Origin: Hyposmocoma kahamanoa
Taxonomy: Eukaryota > Arthropoda > Insecta > Lepidoptera > Cosmopterigidae
DNA: 64,000 bases
Direction of reading: 5' to 3'
Assembly: GCF_003589595.1 (NCBI RefSeq)
Contig: NW_020654229.1
Location: 4,973,380-5,037,379, forward strand
Shown here: piece by piece, positions 45,741 to 57,120 of the stretch
Layout of the letters: each line of letters opens with the position of its first letter
Numbering within the stretch: position 1 is the stretch's first letter
Program-made: the position numbers and the translations under genes
Notes under the pieces: model-generated
Database searches by the model: none
Told to the model about the DNA's origin: nothing
What the model saw: the letters and a program-made list of their open reading frames with translations, nothing else

Positions 45741-46259
45741 TATAAAATCAAATGCTGGCGGCGAAAATCAAAGGTGATATTTTTGCCGCCAAAGTTGCCG
45801 CCAAAGGCTTGCGACTTCGCTACGATTACGTATCGCGTACGCAAGGCGACTAATCTTGATACTTTGTTTATTTAGGTAAGATTTTTTATGGTTTTACACT
45901 ATTGCTAATTTAAACTATTCTAAAATAGTTCTTTAGATGAGTAGATATTATTAGGAAGTAAGAACCTTAATAGGTTCAACGGATATTAATTATTTCAATT
46001 TCACCATGTAATAAACCCATACCCAGAAAGTTGTCGTGTGTAGATAAGTCAAATTAAGCGTAAGCCTGTTGTTAGAAACGTGCGCTCAGCAATAGACGTA
46101 TGTAAGTTAGTAAAGTACTATTTTTTGCACAAGGTTTAGTCCACTGCACTTGCATAGTAAGTACTGGTTGGAAACTTGACATTCTCGCATCTTTGAAGAT
46201 TTCGGCAATTATCTCCGAAATCCAAGTTTTCTCACGATATTTTCATTTCCAAGCAAGTG
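45741..46259. other. Interior of the TIR element, nothing recognised
   Basis: Short GCCGCCAAAG repeats occur near 45785-45805. No gene seen. Confidence 0.4.
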
Positions 46260-46520
46260 ATGAAAATTTATTTTATTTTTATTTTTTATTTTTTATTTAT
46301 GGCACAATGTACAGACATCAGATACAGAAAGTGAGGAAAATAAAAACACTTAAAAATTAATACAACAGGCATATCTGTGCCCAATTATTACTGTGCTCAA
46401 CATTCATTTTAAAACATTTAGATATACTTAAACAGACACTAAATCAATCATAAAAAAAAAATTAAATTAAATTAAAATTACAATAATTAATTCGTGGTCA
46501 ACGATCAAAACTAATTTCTT
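46260..46520 (-). mobile_element. Retroelement 3' tail
   Basis: A long TTTTA-repeat tract followed by GGCACAATGTACAGACATCA looks like the reversed 3' end of a LINE or SINE. No coding part seen. Confidence 0.4.
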
Positions 46521-46999
46521 GACGTTTACCGACCTTCAGGTTGCACCTTTACGATGAAAGTGTCCCAATACAAAATTTCAACTTTTTGGGAATAAAAAAG
46601 AAAATAAGATTTCAAGTTTTTTCATATTTTCATATTATTTTATTTATTACCTACTCTTGAAGTACTAAAGGTGATGGCCTTATTAGTCTTTGAAAATAAT
46701 GAGGAAAAATGGAACTTTACAACTGAAAATTGTTTCTGATCATTTTAATGTTCAACAATTTAAAAACATAATTTACAAAAACTAGTCGCCAATAGGTCTT
46801 TTTTTTAACGATTTTTTGTTATCATTTAACGTATTAAGAATTAAGTCTTTTTAATGTTCATCAGCTAAGCAAGATGTCATAACCCTTGATATTGTTTTGT
46901 GGTCCCTGTTTCACAATTAAAAAAGAAGAAAGTCCACGAAACAAAAAAGTAAGTCCCTTTAAAAAGTAAGTTACTAAAAAAATTTTTTTTTTTAAATAT

Positions 47000-47226
47000 T
47001 AAGCGACGGGTCGAACAAGTCGTGTACCCGGTGGAAAGCGTCACGCCTGTCCATAACAGTAGCACTGCCGCTCGAAGGCTACTGCTACGGCGTCCATCTC
47101 TCTGAGACATAGTTGACAAGTCCCATGTGCCTGTAATTTCACCAGCACCCTTACCCTTCAAAACTGTAACACGGTAATGTGGCAGTACTACCCTGGACGA
47201 ACTCACAAGGAGCTCTACTGCTACTA
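47000..47226 (-). mobile_element. Family A copy 16
   Basis: Has both the tail (T run at 46980) and the 5' end (CAAGGAGCTCTACTGCTACT), with internal deletions. Confidence 0.85.
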
Positions 47227-48183
47227 GTGATTTTTGAATATGATTTTCGGAACGAAAATGGCTCAAATGCTAATCCGTCAGTGGCAGCGTGTTGTCTTTG
47301 CAAATGCAGATTCAACAATAAATGCGGCGTTAATATTTCGACGCGGGAGTAGAATTTTTAAACTGAAAGAACAAAATGAAAGGGACCTTTATGAATCAGT
47401 GCTATTCGAGCTTTAATTGCACAATTTCATCTTCACCACAGTGTGACTAATGTAACAAAATATTTTTTTAAGATGGTTTTACGGTATAAACTCATTTTTT
47501 AATTTTTTGATTTGGGTCGCTTTCATTGTAAGGGTGCGAAGTATTAGTCGGATAATTGCGTCATATTGCGTCATGCGTTAGAAGAAACATACCGACGCCG
47601 CCATGCGTTAGAACAGTACCGACGGATAGAAAGAGACAAATTTCATTCATTAAAATACAATAGATGAATGCGTATGGTAAAAAGAAACAGAGATAACTTT
47701 AAATATGTGTTTTTTAGAGGACATTAGTTTTATTAATGGATATTAAATGGAAATTTGTGTATTTTGTATGTTTGAAGATATGAAGTTAACGAAACCATAT
47801 TACGTTATTATGTACTAAGTTTTAAATAATAGTTTTATTATGAACTAGTGTATTTTGGCAAAGTAATCGATAATATTTATTTTTCATTAAATGTTCACAC
47901 GCATATTACATGAATAAAATAATAATAAATTTAGTAAATTATAACATAGTAATAAGAATATGGCATTAAGTACTTTATCATTTACAATAACATGCCTGAA
48001 TTTCACAATTTTTTCAAGTTACGTAATTTGGTTGTATTATGATACTCAATAGAGATGTGATGTGACTATTTATTTTCGTTAAATGACATCAGCTGATCGA
48101 AACTGTTCATGGCGAAATTTCCATAAATAACGTAGTTTGTACTAAAACAACTTTGCTAAATAGTTTCATACCATTAACTGAAT
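47227..48183. other. Interior of the TIR element, nothing recognised
   Basis: A 60-codon plus-strand frame (47234-47416) has charged C-terminal sequence but no recognisable domain. Two GCGTTAGAA...ACCGACG direct repeats lie near 47575-47625. Confidence 0.35.
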
Positions 48184-48558
48184 CCGACCTTCAAATATGA
48201 CTACACCTTGCTGTTACACCCGTATAATAACTATGGCATGCTGACATTATATATTTTCCGCTTTCGCGCCATTTGTTCAAATTTACGTGTTTTCTGATTT
48301 ATCAAAGCAGGACATATTTAAGTATTTTGGGGACAGTGGGACATGAAGCTTAAAAGCGGGACTGAGACGTATGGTCACGATACCCATGTAGCGCCCGGGT
48401 GCAATCAATAACCTGGAGCACTCTAGTAGGTACGGGATCAAAATGGAATTCTTGCACTTATATTTTCCCTAGTGATCGGAAATTCGGCTGCGCGCAATGA
48501 TTGGTGAATCCACAATACAACATTCCAATTAACGCTAAGCGAATAAAGTTAAGAATAA

Positions 48559-49251
48559 AGTCCGTCTTTTCTGAAGACGGAGTAAAATGACATTTGTAGG
48601 GTTGCCAGTTTTCATAAAATTTTAAATAGTTATGTAGTTGTTGTCGATATTTTTATCGATAGACTGCGAAAGACAAAATTTTGCAAAAAAAATAAAATAC
48701 TGAATGGTGAATGTTACGACGTTCTAATGAATACTAATTGCGTTATTGCCTTCTTTGTTCTTATATTGACAGTTGGCCTACTACCGAAGTCAATTTTTAT
48801 TCATATAAGTATACATTTTAACAAGAATAGCCGGATTTGATATGAATTTTTCTGAATCTGATTGATCGAAATGAATGAATGAAATCATGTTGGCGGAAAC
48901 TCGTAAATGGCATTGGATTACTCATATTTAAGTATACTATAATTGTATTATATTTGTCCGTGTATTTTCCTAAAATGTAAATAATAAACTTTAAATAGTT
49001 CTAAATACAGTGTATGTAAGTATGAACTGACAAAAATTGACAATTCAAATGAACTTGTGCGCAGTAATTAATGGGTCTTATGAATAATGGGTTAAGGATG
49101 ATTCAAAGGAAACAAATTCGGCTATTTATTCCATAAGCGTGACCAACATTCAATCGATAGTCGATAGAATGTTTATCGACTGCAATCACATGCGGGCAAC
49201 ACTATAATGCAATGAACTGTCATTTTACTCGGTCTTCAAAAAAGACAGACT
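48559..49251. mobile_element. Non-autonomous TIR element
   Basis: The left end AGTCCGTCTTTTCTGAAGAC and the inverted right end (GTCTTCAAAAAAGACAGACT) match through GAGTAAAATGACA and a nearby GTTGCC. The interior has Y-shaped CGATAGACT/TCGATAGTCGATAG palindromes and no transposase. A partial copy lies at 37070-37215. Confidence 0.6.
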
Positions 49252-49359
49252 ATATTAGACTACTTTTTTGCTACTAAAAAGAAAAGAACAATCCTGAGTA
49301 CTATAGAGTATAGACGCGGGTAAATGACTGGACATTAGATGCGACACGACAACCTCTTG

Positions 49360-49545
49360 TAGACATGTAGCATTTTGGAGGGAAAGATCAAGGAGAAGAG
49401 GAGAAAAGGTCGACCTAGGCGCAGTTACATAGACCAAATAAAGGAAAAGACCGGTGTCATGTCGTATAAGGAGGTCAAGGAGCTGGCTTGTAGGAGAGAT
49501 GACTGGAAGAGGCTCCAGTGACAAGAGTAGGTATAACTCTAAGTT
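49360..49545 (+). pseudogene. LINE reverse transcriptase C-terminus scrap
   Basis: GKIKEKRRKGRPRRSYIDQI and KEKTGVMSYKEVKELACRRD followed by DWKRLQ and a stop match the usual end of jockey/CR1/RTE-type proteins. The N-terminal remainder is absent. Confidence 0.7.
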
Positions 49546-49649
49546 TGATGACGATGAATAATAGATATCGAACTTTCAACGATATGACAACAGGGTAAAG
49601 TTTAAATTATATTATCAGTCCAGAATTTATATAACCGTTTTAAATTAAA

Positions 49650-49985
49650 AACTACGACCAATAATTATCAAGATTTCATAGTGTTTAGCATATGATTGTG
49701 TGAGTTTTGGTGACAACAGTTCTGATAGTAACCGAGGCTAAGTCTATACAACCTCAAAATGGCTTTGGTTGACAACACTATAACTTTGGAAAAAATATAT
49801 AGTAAAATTGAGGATGTACACTGATTACTATACGGTGTGAAAACACGATTCCTAAAAATTTCCACATAGAAAACAAACACAAACTTTTCTCGAAATTTTA
49901 CAAGAAAAGCGCTGCATTCGATAGTTACTTTACATCCATGTTTCTTTTTTTAAAAACAACTGCACTAAATAGAACACGTATAGTA
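49650..49985 (-). repeat. Family F repeat copy 2
   Basis: Inverted match to 13690-13985 and 55670-55968 through ATTGAGGATGTACACTGATT-like and AATAGAACACG blocks. Confidence 0.55.
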
Positions 49986-50025
49986 TACGATAGAAAGAAA
50001 AAATTTAATGCGAGCCGGGTATAAA

Positions 50026-50190
50026 GGGTCGTATTCTAGAACTCGACTCAATGCTCAAGTCGGGATTTGAGTATGGTTTAAAGCACTTGAAATCATACTC
50101 AAGTCCCTGCCATTAGGGTCGTATTTCCAGTGCTTGTGTTTCAATTGCAATCCTGACTTGAGCATTGAGTAGAGTTCTAGAATACGACCC
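50026..50190. mobile_element. Family K MITE copy 3
   Basis: 165 bp, ends GGGTCGTATTCTAGAACTCG and inverse. Right flank TTA, left flank AAA. Confidence 0.85.
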
Positions 50191-50487
50191 TTAAGGCACT
50201 TTCATTGTTTTTTTTTTCTTCCGTGAATGACGTTCAGGTACATTATTGCTATTGCCAAAAATTGAGAAGCTACAATAGCTAAAGGAAGATACGTAGCGAC
50301 AGATGGACCGGCAACGGAATTACATGTGCGGGGAGACAGTGACCTTGACATCAACTACCCCTGCTAAAATTAACTGCGAAGTTACGAGCTTTGAAAACGG
50401 GCCGTTGTAACGGAATCGTAGTAAATAGAAAGATATATGTAGGTTAACTCGGTTTACGACCCTGAAATGTTCGCACCATTATTCACT

Positions 50488-50709
50488 TTTTAACCGATCT
50501 CAAAAAAGGAGAAGGTTCCCAATTCGACTGTCTGTTTTTTGTTTGTATGTATGTTACGCGATAACTCCAGTATTTGTGAACCGAATTTGTTGGAAAAAAG
50601 AATACCACAGAAATCCCATTTAAATTTAAAGAAAATATTTGACCTCTAAGATAGGCAAACTAGGGGATTAATGACTTTTGAGGTTGGTTTTTTTAGCATT
50701 CTGTACAGG
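50488..50709 (-). mobile_element. Family B copy (internally deleted)
   Basis: From TTTTTAACCGATCTCAAAAA to TTTTGAGGTTGGTTTTTTTA. The segment with the CGCACTTTCCGG block is deleted. Confidence 0.75.
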
Positions 50710-50832
50710 GATTAAGTGTCGTCAAAGTTCGTTGTGGGTGCAACAGAATTTTTGTGTTTTTACTATTATTCGAAGCGCAAAACACTCGTCAAGGGCATGT
50801 ATGCCAGGGGCTAGGTTTAAGGTTTTTTTTTT

Positions 50833-51046
50833 AAGAATACCAAGTGAATAGCAGCTTTAAATCGTAAAGATCTGAGGGGCACTGCCTCTGCGATTGTCAC
50901 TCTGAGACGTATTTATAATTTCACTTCACCCTTGCCCTTCAAAACCGGAACACAATGATGGTGACATTACTGCTTGGCAGCACAAATAGGTGAGGTGGAA
51001 GTACTTCCCCGGACGAACTCTTTCACATGGAGCTCTACTGCTACTA
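50833..51046 (-). mobile_element. Family A copy 17
   Basis: Both ends are present, but the ~60-base region encoding TTCGTCCCGTC and neighbours is deleted near the tail. Confidence 0.8.
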
Positions 51047-51626
51047 AATTAGTAGTCTGCGCTCTTGCTGCAGTCTTATGTCTACTTGGGATTTTTTATC
51101 AGAGGACATACTGATTCCCAAACTAGTAGTAGTAAGGAGAAACCATTTTTCCCTCTTGAAATTGAAACTTTTTTAAATTTTATAGTCTTTCGCAGCATCC
51201 TGGGCAGATAACGGACTTCTTTTGCAAGGACCTGGGGTTTGTTGAACTTAATTGAGTATGCAGGCAAGCGTGTCTTGGTAAACCTGTAAACGTGTAAAAG
51301 AAGTCCGTCATCTACCCATGACCCTAGTTCTTTAAATGGAAACCACTGCTTTTAACGATCACTGGAACTATCACCGTAAATTAGCCAGATTATCAGTGCT
51401 TTCAAGAAACTTAGTGGACTTGGGTCCCACTTTAATTCGGCTGACGTAACGTTGTATGGTTAATGCAGTAGTCTTCGCACGAATTTTGTGCATTCGTAAC
51501 ATTGTATATGCCGATTGGCTCCAGGCCAACGCTACGTCGTAATGTCAACGCCTTTAATGACATCTTTACTGTGTACATTTTTATTTTCAACATTATTTGA
51601 AATGCCTTTTTCTTTATTTTTACTTT
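51047..51626. other. Intronic sequence, nothing recognised
   Basis: Frames at 51082-51267 (minus) and 51515-51799 (plus) show no domain. The second overlaps family B. Confidence 0.4.
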
Positions 51627-51906
51627 TTTATCGACTTCAAAAAAGTAGAAGGATCACAATTCGACTATATATATTTTTTTATGTATGTTACGCAATAACT
51701 CGGGCATTTGTGAATCGATTTTGGATTTTTTTTTTGTTGGAAAGAGGGTACCTTAGTATTTGGTCACATTTAAATTTGAAGAAAATATTACACCTATAAA
51801 AGCAGCAAACTAGGGGATAAATCCGGTTTGGCGCACTTTCCGATAACCGATTTCAATGAAACTTGGCAAATAGATAAAAATCCAAACTTTTGAGGTCGGG
51901 TTTCTT
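51627..51906 (-). mobile_element. Family B copy (short form)
   Basis: From TTTTATCGACTTCAAAAAAG to TTTTGAGGTCGGGTTTCTTT. It runs directly into the tail of family A copy 18. Confidence 0.8.
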
Positions 51907-51919
51907 TTTATAATTATGA

Positions 51920-52293
51920 TATCAAGTGACGGGACGAAGAAGTTGTGCGCCTGATGGTAAGCGACACGCCGGTCCATAACAGTTGCAGTGCCACTCAGAC
52001 CTTCAAAACGCAAAGATCTGAGGGGCACTGCCACCCTCCCACGCCTGTCACCCTCGCTGCGCCCAAGTAACGATCGCAAATATCGCTCGACTGCAACCAA
52101 GCATCGACGCCCGACTCCACATTTGCGTAACACAAATTTGTACCTTAATTATGGGAAAATAGAGATGAATATGCTATAGGCGAAAGACATGAAGCGTCCA
52201 TGTTTTAGTGTGAGTTGAGCTTATTACCCTTCAAAACCAGAGCAGTAATGCTCACATTATTGCATGGCGGCAGAAATAGATAAGGTAGCTGCA
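51920..52293 (-). mobile_element. Family A copy 18, interrupted
   Basis: The 3' half is 51920-52068 and the 5' part 52225-52293. The ~155 bases between them are unrelated and show no terminal repeats. Confidence 0.7.
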
Positions 52294-52646
52294 GCGGTTT
52301 TCAGGATTTAATATGATCGGACAAAGTACATCCTATCGTGTAATACAATAGCAAATTATTTAGACAATATCCTGAGGAGTATAGTAATATGTTTTATAAC
52401 ACTGTTATATAATAGTAAATCACTAAGAGCGGTTAAACATGGCGACTTTTTTTTAATAAAATCGTATTTATTTAACGTGCAAAATGCAATATAAAATACA
52501 AACAAATTATAAAATAAATAATTCGTTAATGAATAATAATAATAGAAAAAAAAATTTAAACAAATAAGCAAAAAAAAGCATATCAAAAAGGTCCATGACT
52601 CCGCATTTGAGGACTATGCTAATTACATAGTCTAACAGCAATAATA
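52294..52646. other. AT-rich sequence, possible retroelement tail
   Basis: Bases 52440-52600 are T/A-rich and begin near GGCGACTTTTTTTTAATAAA, which could be a reversed LINE 3' end. Not certain. Confidence 0.3.
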
Positions 52647-52900
52647 TACTCCCGGACACATAATTCGAACCACCTTGCATTGTCAATATTAATGCCCTTA
52701 GCTTAAACATTCCTTGATTGATCAAGAACTATTATGCCGCTTTGAAACTGGTATAATAAACGTCATTTCCTTAAAGCCTTATTGAAAATTTGAATTTAAA
52801 AAACCGGAGAAAACTTTTTCTTCGACGGTAACTATATTTTTATATTCTTGCCCTTTAACGATAAAAATACAAGGTGGCTCGAATTATGTGTCCGGGAGTG
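52647..52900. mobile_element. Tc1-like MITE, TA duplication
   Basis: The inverted ends contain ACTCCCGGACACATAATTCG and continue to CCACCTTG, about 32 bp. TA flanks both sides. The 254-bp interior has no coding capacity. The ACTCCCGG start is typical of Tc1/mariner-like elements. Confidence 0.8.
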
Positions 52901-53164
52901 TAGTAAATTTAAATTGCACAATACCAAATACACGAACATCTATATTGCAACCCTACGTCCCGAAATTGCTTCTCAAACAGCCACAGAAAACATTGTCGTT
53001 TGAAAGTTGGTACTGCTTTGTACACTAATCGTCTACCTTTACACACGCACGTGATTTTAAGCAGCGATGCAAACGCGCGTTTGTACCGATATGCAGTCTC
53101 TTTCCGTTCTTCCGTCTCAGTTTTTTCCGTTTCTCTGATGACTCGCCATAATAAAATCCAAATA

Positions 53165-53315
53165 TTTTGTATGTGAAATTACTCCACTAGTTTGTTATAA
53201 TTATTAATACAAAGATCGAACACTCAGAAAAAATTCCTTCGATCCGGCCGGATTCGAACCAACGTCTTCTTGCATACCGTGCCAGACGCTATACCAACTA
53301 AGCTACGGATCGAAA
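53165..53315 (-). mobile_element. Group E SINE
   Basis: Minus-strand GATCCGTAGCTTAGTTGGTA and GGTTCGAATCCGGCCGGATC are present. The six outer acceptor bases pair perfectly (GATCCG/CGGATC), better than in the copy at 71-142. The tail TTAATAATTATAACAAACTA and GTGAAATTACTCC are shared with 309-357. Confidence 0.75.
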
Positions 53316-53361
53316 TCTACAGACAGTCGAGTTTCTTCAAGCTGCCCGTGTATGGCCGGCC

Positions 53362-53525
53362 TAGGGTCACTGCCACTGCGCCCGTCACCCTGTGCACGTA
53401 ATTTCACCAGCACCCTTCCAAACCAGAACGCGGTAATGCTCACGTAGCTGCCTGGCGGCAGAAATAAGTAAGGTGGCAGTACTTCCTTGGACGAACTCTT
53501 CCACAAGGACCTCTACTGCTGTAGA
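53362..53525 (-). mobile_element. Family A copy 19 (3' truncated)
   Basis: From TCACTGCCACTGCGCCCGTC to ACAAGGACCTCTACTGCTGT. A ~25-base deletion removes the GACATAAGTTGACAAG part. Confidence 0.8.
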
Positions 53526-53613
53526 TTCTGAGTAAGAAAATCTTGTCGTCCTTAACTTGCCGTTGGCGTCATCGATTATATCCAATGGATTTACAACACT
53601 TTAAATAATTAAT

Positions 53614-53903
53614 TAGTACAGAGTACAAAAAAGACCTCAAAAGTGCGTCGAATTATATGTATTTGCAAAGTTCTCAAGAAATCGGTTACTGGAAAGCACG
53701 TGAAACCGGATTCAAGCCCTAGTTTGCCACCGTTAGAGTAGGAATATTTTCTTCAAATTTAAATGGGACCACTACTGAGGTACCCTCTTTCCAACAAGAA
53801 AAGAACCATCAAAATCGGTTCTCAAATGCCGGAGTCATCGCGTAACATACATACAAAATACACACAGTCGAGCTGAGTTTTGTTTTTTAAGTCGGTTAAA
53901 AAA
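53614..53903 (+). mobile_element. Family B copy (short form)
   Basis: From GTACAGAGTACAAAAAAGAC to TTTAAGTCGGTTAAAAAAG. The AGGAGG block near the end is lost. Confidence 0.8.
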
Positions 53904-54079
53904 GAAGCCTCCTTGAAGAACAAAGTTTTGTTTATTTATCTCATTGTAACACAAGTGATTTTACAAAAAAATATTGGTGACAATTGACGTACCTATGTGA
54001 CAATATGCTAAATAAAAAATGTTACGCAATAATGTTTGATGTAATGTCAGACTGAGCTTAACATCCAGACCAGATTATC

Positions 54080-54185
54080 TACCTTATGTCTCCGTATAGG
54101 ATACTTGATTTCTTTGGTCACATTACCAGGAAAGAAGGGAACCTCCCACAGCTAATGGTTACCCAGAGGATCGATGGTAAAAGAC
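54080..54185 (+). pseudogene. LINE reverse transcriptase C-terminus scrap
   Basis: MSPYRILDFFGHITRKEGNL followed by PQLMVTQRIDGKR resembles the FGHIxR...GK(R) segment of non-LTR elements. It is cut on the right by a family A copy. Confidence 0.65.
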
Positions 54186-54189
54186 TTAG

Positions 54190-54416
54190 TAGCAGTGCTC
54201 CTTGAGAAAGAGTTCGTCCAGGGAAGTACTGCCACCTTATCTATTTCTGCCGCCAAGCAGTAATGTCAGTGTTACTGTGTTCTGGTTTTGAAGGATAGCG
54301 GTGCTGGTGAAATTACGAGCACATGGGACTTGTCAACTTATGTCTCAGGGCGACGGGCGCAATGGCAGTTCCCCTCAAATCTTTGCGATTTAAAGCTCTG
54401 AGTTCTCTCACCATCA
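54190..54416 (+). mobile_element. Family A copy 20
   Basis: Begins right after the LINE scrap at AGTAGCAGTGCTCC and runs to AAAGCTCTGAGT, then breaks into TCTCTCACCATCAGG and block J. Confidence 0.8.
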
Positions 54417-54648
54417 GGTAAGTTACAGACTCGTTCAGCTCGTAGATCTGACGGCCGTTTGCTTACCGTCAGAGAGAAGCGGAGAAATAGTTCTCTTCCC
54501 ACACCAAGAACGTTGAACTCATTTCACGCTCCAACACCACAAATCTAAGCCATTGGTTTTCTGCTTGCCGCCAGAACCAACCTTACTCTTAACCGTTTAG
54601 CCAAATGGACGTAAACTGTCATGATCACTTTATTAACGTTACACGTTG
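54417..54648 (+). repeat. Block J copy 2
   Basis: Near-identical to 40451-40677, including ACGGCCGTTTGCTTACC and CACACCAAGAACGTTGAACT. Here it is followed directly by another family A piece. Confidence 0.8.
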
Positions 54649-54972
54649 TACGAGTCCCATGTCTCAGACAGGCGCAGCGGCAGTGTCCCTTAGATATATG
54701 CGACTTAAAGCTCTTAGAAGCACTGCAACTGCTATGGACAGGCGTGTAGCTTAACATTAAGGCTCTGGCCTCTCGGAAATTTTCTAATGTACGAGTTTAT
54801 TATGAACTCTGCCACACTGATATGCGGGACGACGCGCGGCTTTGGTGTGTCAGGGTTCATATAAATTTCATTACAAAAATTCCCGCGCCTGGAAAGCTTC
54901 CGCAGTCGCCTCTGTGTGGCCCGAGCATAGCACCAGGTGCACGAATTGTTCCTCTCGTCACTTAGTATTATC
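54649..54972 (+). mobile_element. Family A copy 21, split by family D
   Basis: 54649-54760 and 54927-54972 together give the 3' half and the CACTTAGTATTATC tail. The 166-bp insert lies at the CTTACCA(C/T)CAGG point. Confidence 0.75.
54761..54926. mobile_element. Family D TIR element, short copy
   Basis: The ends GGCTCTGGCC and GGCCCGAGC are inverted. The interior GGTGTGTCAGGGTTCATATA and GCAGTCGCCTCTGTGTGG match the 29398-29533 piece. Insertion into family A is clear, but the target duplication is not. Confidence 0.65.
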
Positions 54973-55196
54973 TTTAAATAAAATTATAATAATAAATTGT
55001 TATGTCTAGAATTTTCTATCATATCCTCATGGTTATCGGGTTATATGGACCCCAGAATCTGTAAAAGGCGTTATAAAGAACATTAAATTCCAGCAGATAT
55101 TTCATGGGTTTTATTGCTCTGAATGTAATTCCAGGTGAAACGAGGAAATAAAGTACTAAACACAATGTCGTGAAGACAGCAGAATTGGAAGCTAAA

Positions 55197-55415
55197 AAAA
55201 CGCCTTGAATTGGAGAATAGCAAAATCAAACATTAACATAATTGCTCCTTAAGTAAAATGTAGGTGCTATTTATAAAAACGGATGTTCATTCGTGACCAC
55301 TATGGAGGTACCCTCTTTCCAACAAAAAAAGAATCATCAAAATCGGTTCACAAATACCGGAGTTATCGCGTAACATACATACAAAAAAAAAACATAGAGT
55401 CGAATCGAATTTTGT
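55197..55415 (+). mobile_element. Family B copy (5' truncated)
   Basis: Starts in the extra middle block (AAAACGCCTTGAATTGGAGA) and reaches CATACATACAAAAAAAAAAC. The terminal AGTCGGTT is missing. Confidence 0.75.
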
Positions 55416-55669
55416 ATTTGAAGGAATTCTGTATTTAAAAATGTATATTTCATTAAATCAAACATCTAAAGATTGTTTACATTTAGTGATGTAACTAAAC
55501 AAATGGACTATATAGTGGTGCTGTTCCGCACTAATGAAAACTATCAATCATTTTTAAGATAATTATAATTGATAATTACCATCATGATACAAGGTGACTC
55601 AGGAATGCATATGACACGCATTCCAGTGCTGTTCAAAATTTGTTTTATTTGTTTACAAAATTTGACAAG

Positions 55670-55968
55670 TGTATGTATATCATTCGTGTTCTATTTAGTT
55701 CTGTTGACATAAAAAAAAATTGGTATATGTAAAGTACTTATTGAATACAGCTATTTTCTCGTAAAATTTGTGTTTTATTTTTTATATCGTGACAATTTAG
55801 AAACCGTGTTTTTACATCGTATACTAATCAGGTGTACATCCACAATTTTACTGTATATTTTCTCCAAAGCGATTGATTCAACACCTTCACTGTTATGCGC
55901 AATCAACCAAAGCCATTTGAGGTTGTATAGATTCATTAAACCCATACCACACCAACTACGGAAAATGT
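55670..55968 (+). repeat. Family F repeat copy 3
   Basis: Best-preserved copy: TATTTAGTTCTGTTGACATA, CAGGTGTACATCCACAATTT, then GCAATCAACCAAAGCCATTT. Confidence 0.6.
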
Positions 55969-56593
55969 AAGTAGTATTTTTTTTAAATATGTAGTAATAA
56001 GTTATGTGGAATTTATGAATAGACTAAATTATGTAAATTAGACAATAAATTTCACACGACCCTCATCATTATAAAAGGTATTGTTCCACTTACACAAGAA
56101 ACCATATCAATTCGGAAGGCAAAAATCTTTATTATTCAAATAACTCTATTATCAGTAGAGGAAAAGCGACATTAAAACAAATTTAACTTTGACTTACAAA
56201 TAAATGGACGACGGGTCTAATACAAAAACCACAAAAAAAAAGGCCCAAGTCAACCTATTTAAACGTAGTGACATGTAAAGGAATATGAAAAAGCTAAAAC
56301 GTTAAATTTAAATTGTAATGTCATCGCAGTACTGTCTAATTTTGCTTGCTTCGCTGTCAGTCGAACAAACGAAGACTAAAGCGTGAATGACGCTCTGTAT
56401 ACGATTTTAACGCCCTATAAGTTCGGGCACTTTTTAGCGCGGACCCGACGTCCATATAATTGTAAGTCAATGCAGTACCCAGACTAAAGTTAGAGTTAAC
56501 AGCTAAGCACAAAGAAAAATTCGTAAGCCTGGTTTCAGATTGCAGATTGCAGTGGGGATTTATGAGCGGAACGTCCGCGCAGAGCACCAGACA
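55969..56593. other. Intronic sequence, nothing recognised
   Basis: The frame at 56357-56587 (minus) shows no domain features, and the repeat families listed here do not match. Confidence 0.4.
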
Positions 56594-56791
56594 GGGGGTC
56601 TACTCTCGATCTCCGCCCGACATCCGTCCGAAACAATTACTGTCAAATAAGTAATATTCGACAAAATTAAAAGACAAGTATCAAGTATGAAGCTTCATTC
56701 GCATCACGCGTCTTTTCATTTGGTCAAGTGTTGCTTATTTGGCAGTAATTGTTTCGGACGGATGTCGGACGGAGATCGAGAGAAGACCCCC
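56594..56791. mobile_element. Family C hairpin MITE (full copy)
   Basis: 198 bp, ends GGGGGTCTACTCTCGATCT and inverse. The flanks (CAGACA and AGTCCC) show no clear target duplication. Confidence 0.85.
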
Positions 56792-57120
56792 AGTCCCGGA
56801 TCTTTCTACAGTTTTGTTTATAGCGCCCCTCCCTATCAACCTCTTGGTTATGCGGGATGGGCACTATGACCAGGGACCATCTAATTCAGGTCCTACCCGG
56901 GATCAGCGCGTTTGCACGAACGTCATCCGGTTCTCGGTAAGGCTAGTGCACGGGTGCACGTACAGCACCCTCCCTATTTTCCAGATAGGTACCGGAGCTG
57001 AAGGCACACTCACTTCTAGTCGCGCACTGCACAACTAACGGTTGCCACCGCTGAGCCGCCGACTGTAAGCCGATTACCAAATCTCCTCATTGGTGGCGGA
57101 GCTGTAAGGCACGCACGGAG

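Larger units (their letters stand above)
43032..48222 (-). mobile_element. 5.2-kb TIR pair enclosing a DDE transposase
   Basis: The left end CAGGGTGTAACCGCAAGGTG is matched by the inverted right end, which reads CGGGTGTAACAGCAAGGTGT. Similarity extends over ~35 bases (to GTAGTCATATT). TA flanks both sides (43030-43031 and 48223-48224). A transposase pseudogene on the minus strand starts 0.7 kb in from the left end. The right 3.4 kb holds a tandem tRNA-like array, a retroelement tail and a family A copy, so the original element was shorter. The ends may belong to this transposase, but the link is inferred from position. Confidence 0.6.

Noticed and set aside
46877..47266. 129-codon minus-strand frame
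   Set aside because: Explained by a family A copy and its T-run tail.
47234..47416. 60-codon plus-strand frame as a second gene of the 5.2-kb element
   Set aside because: No recognisable domain, short, and no evidence of conservation from a single copy.
51515..51799. 94-codon plus-strand frame with hydrophobic stretch
   Set aside because: The hydrophobic part comes from T-rich sequence and the rest is family B.
53230..53313. Possible tRNA gene (minus)
   Set aside because: The acceptor pairs well, but the anticodon arm is irregular and the downstream tail is the group E SINE tail.
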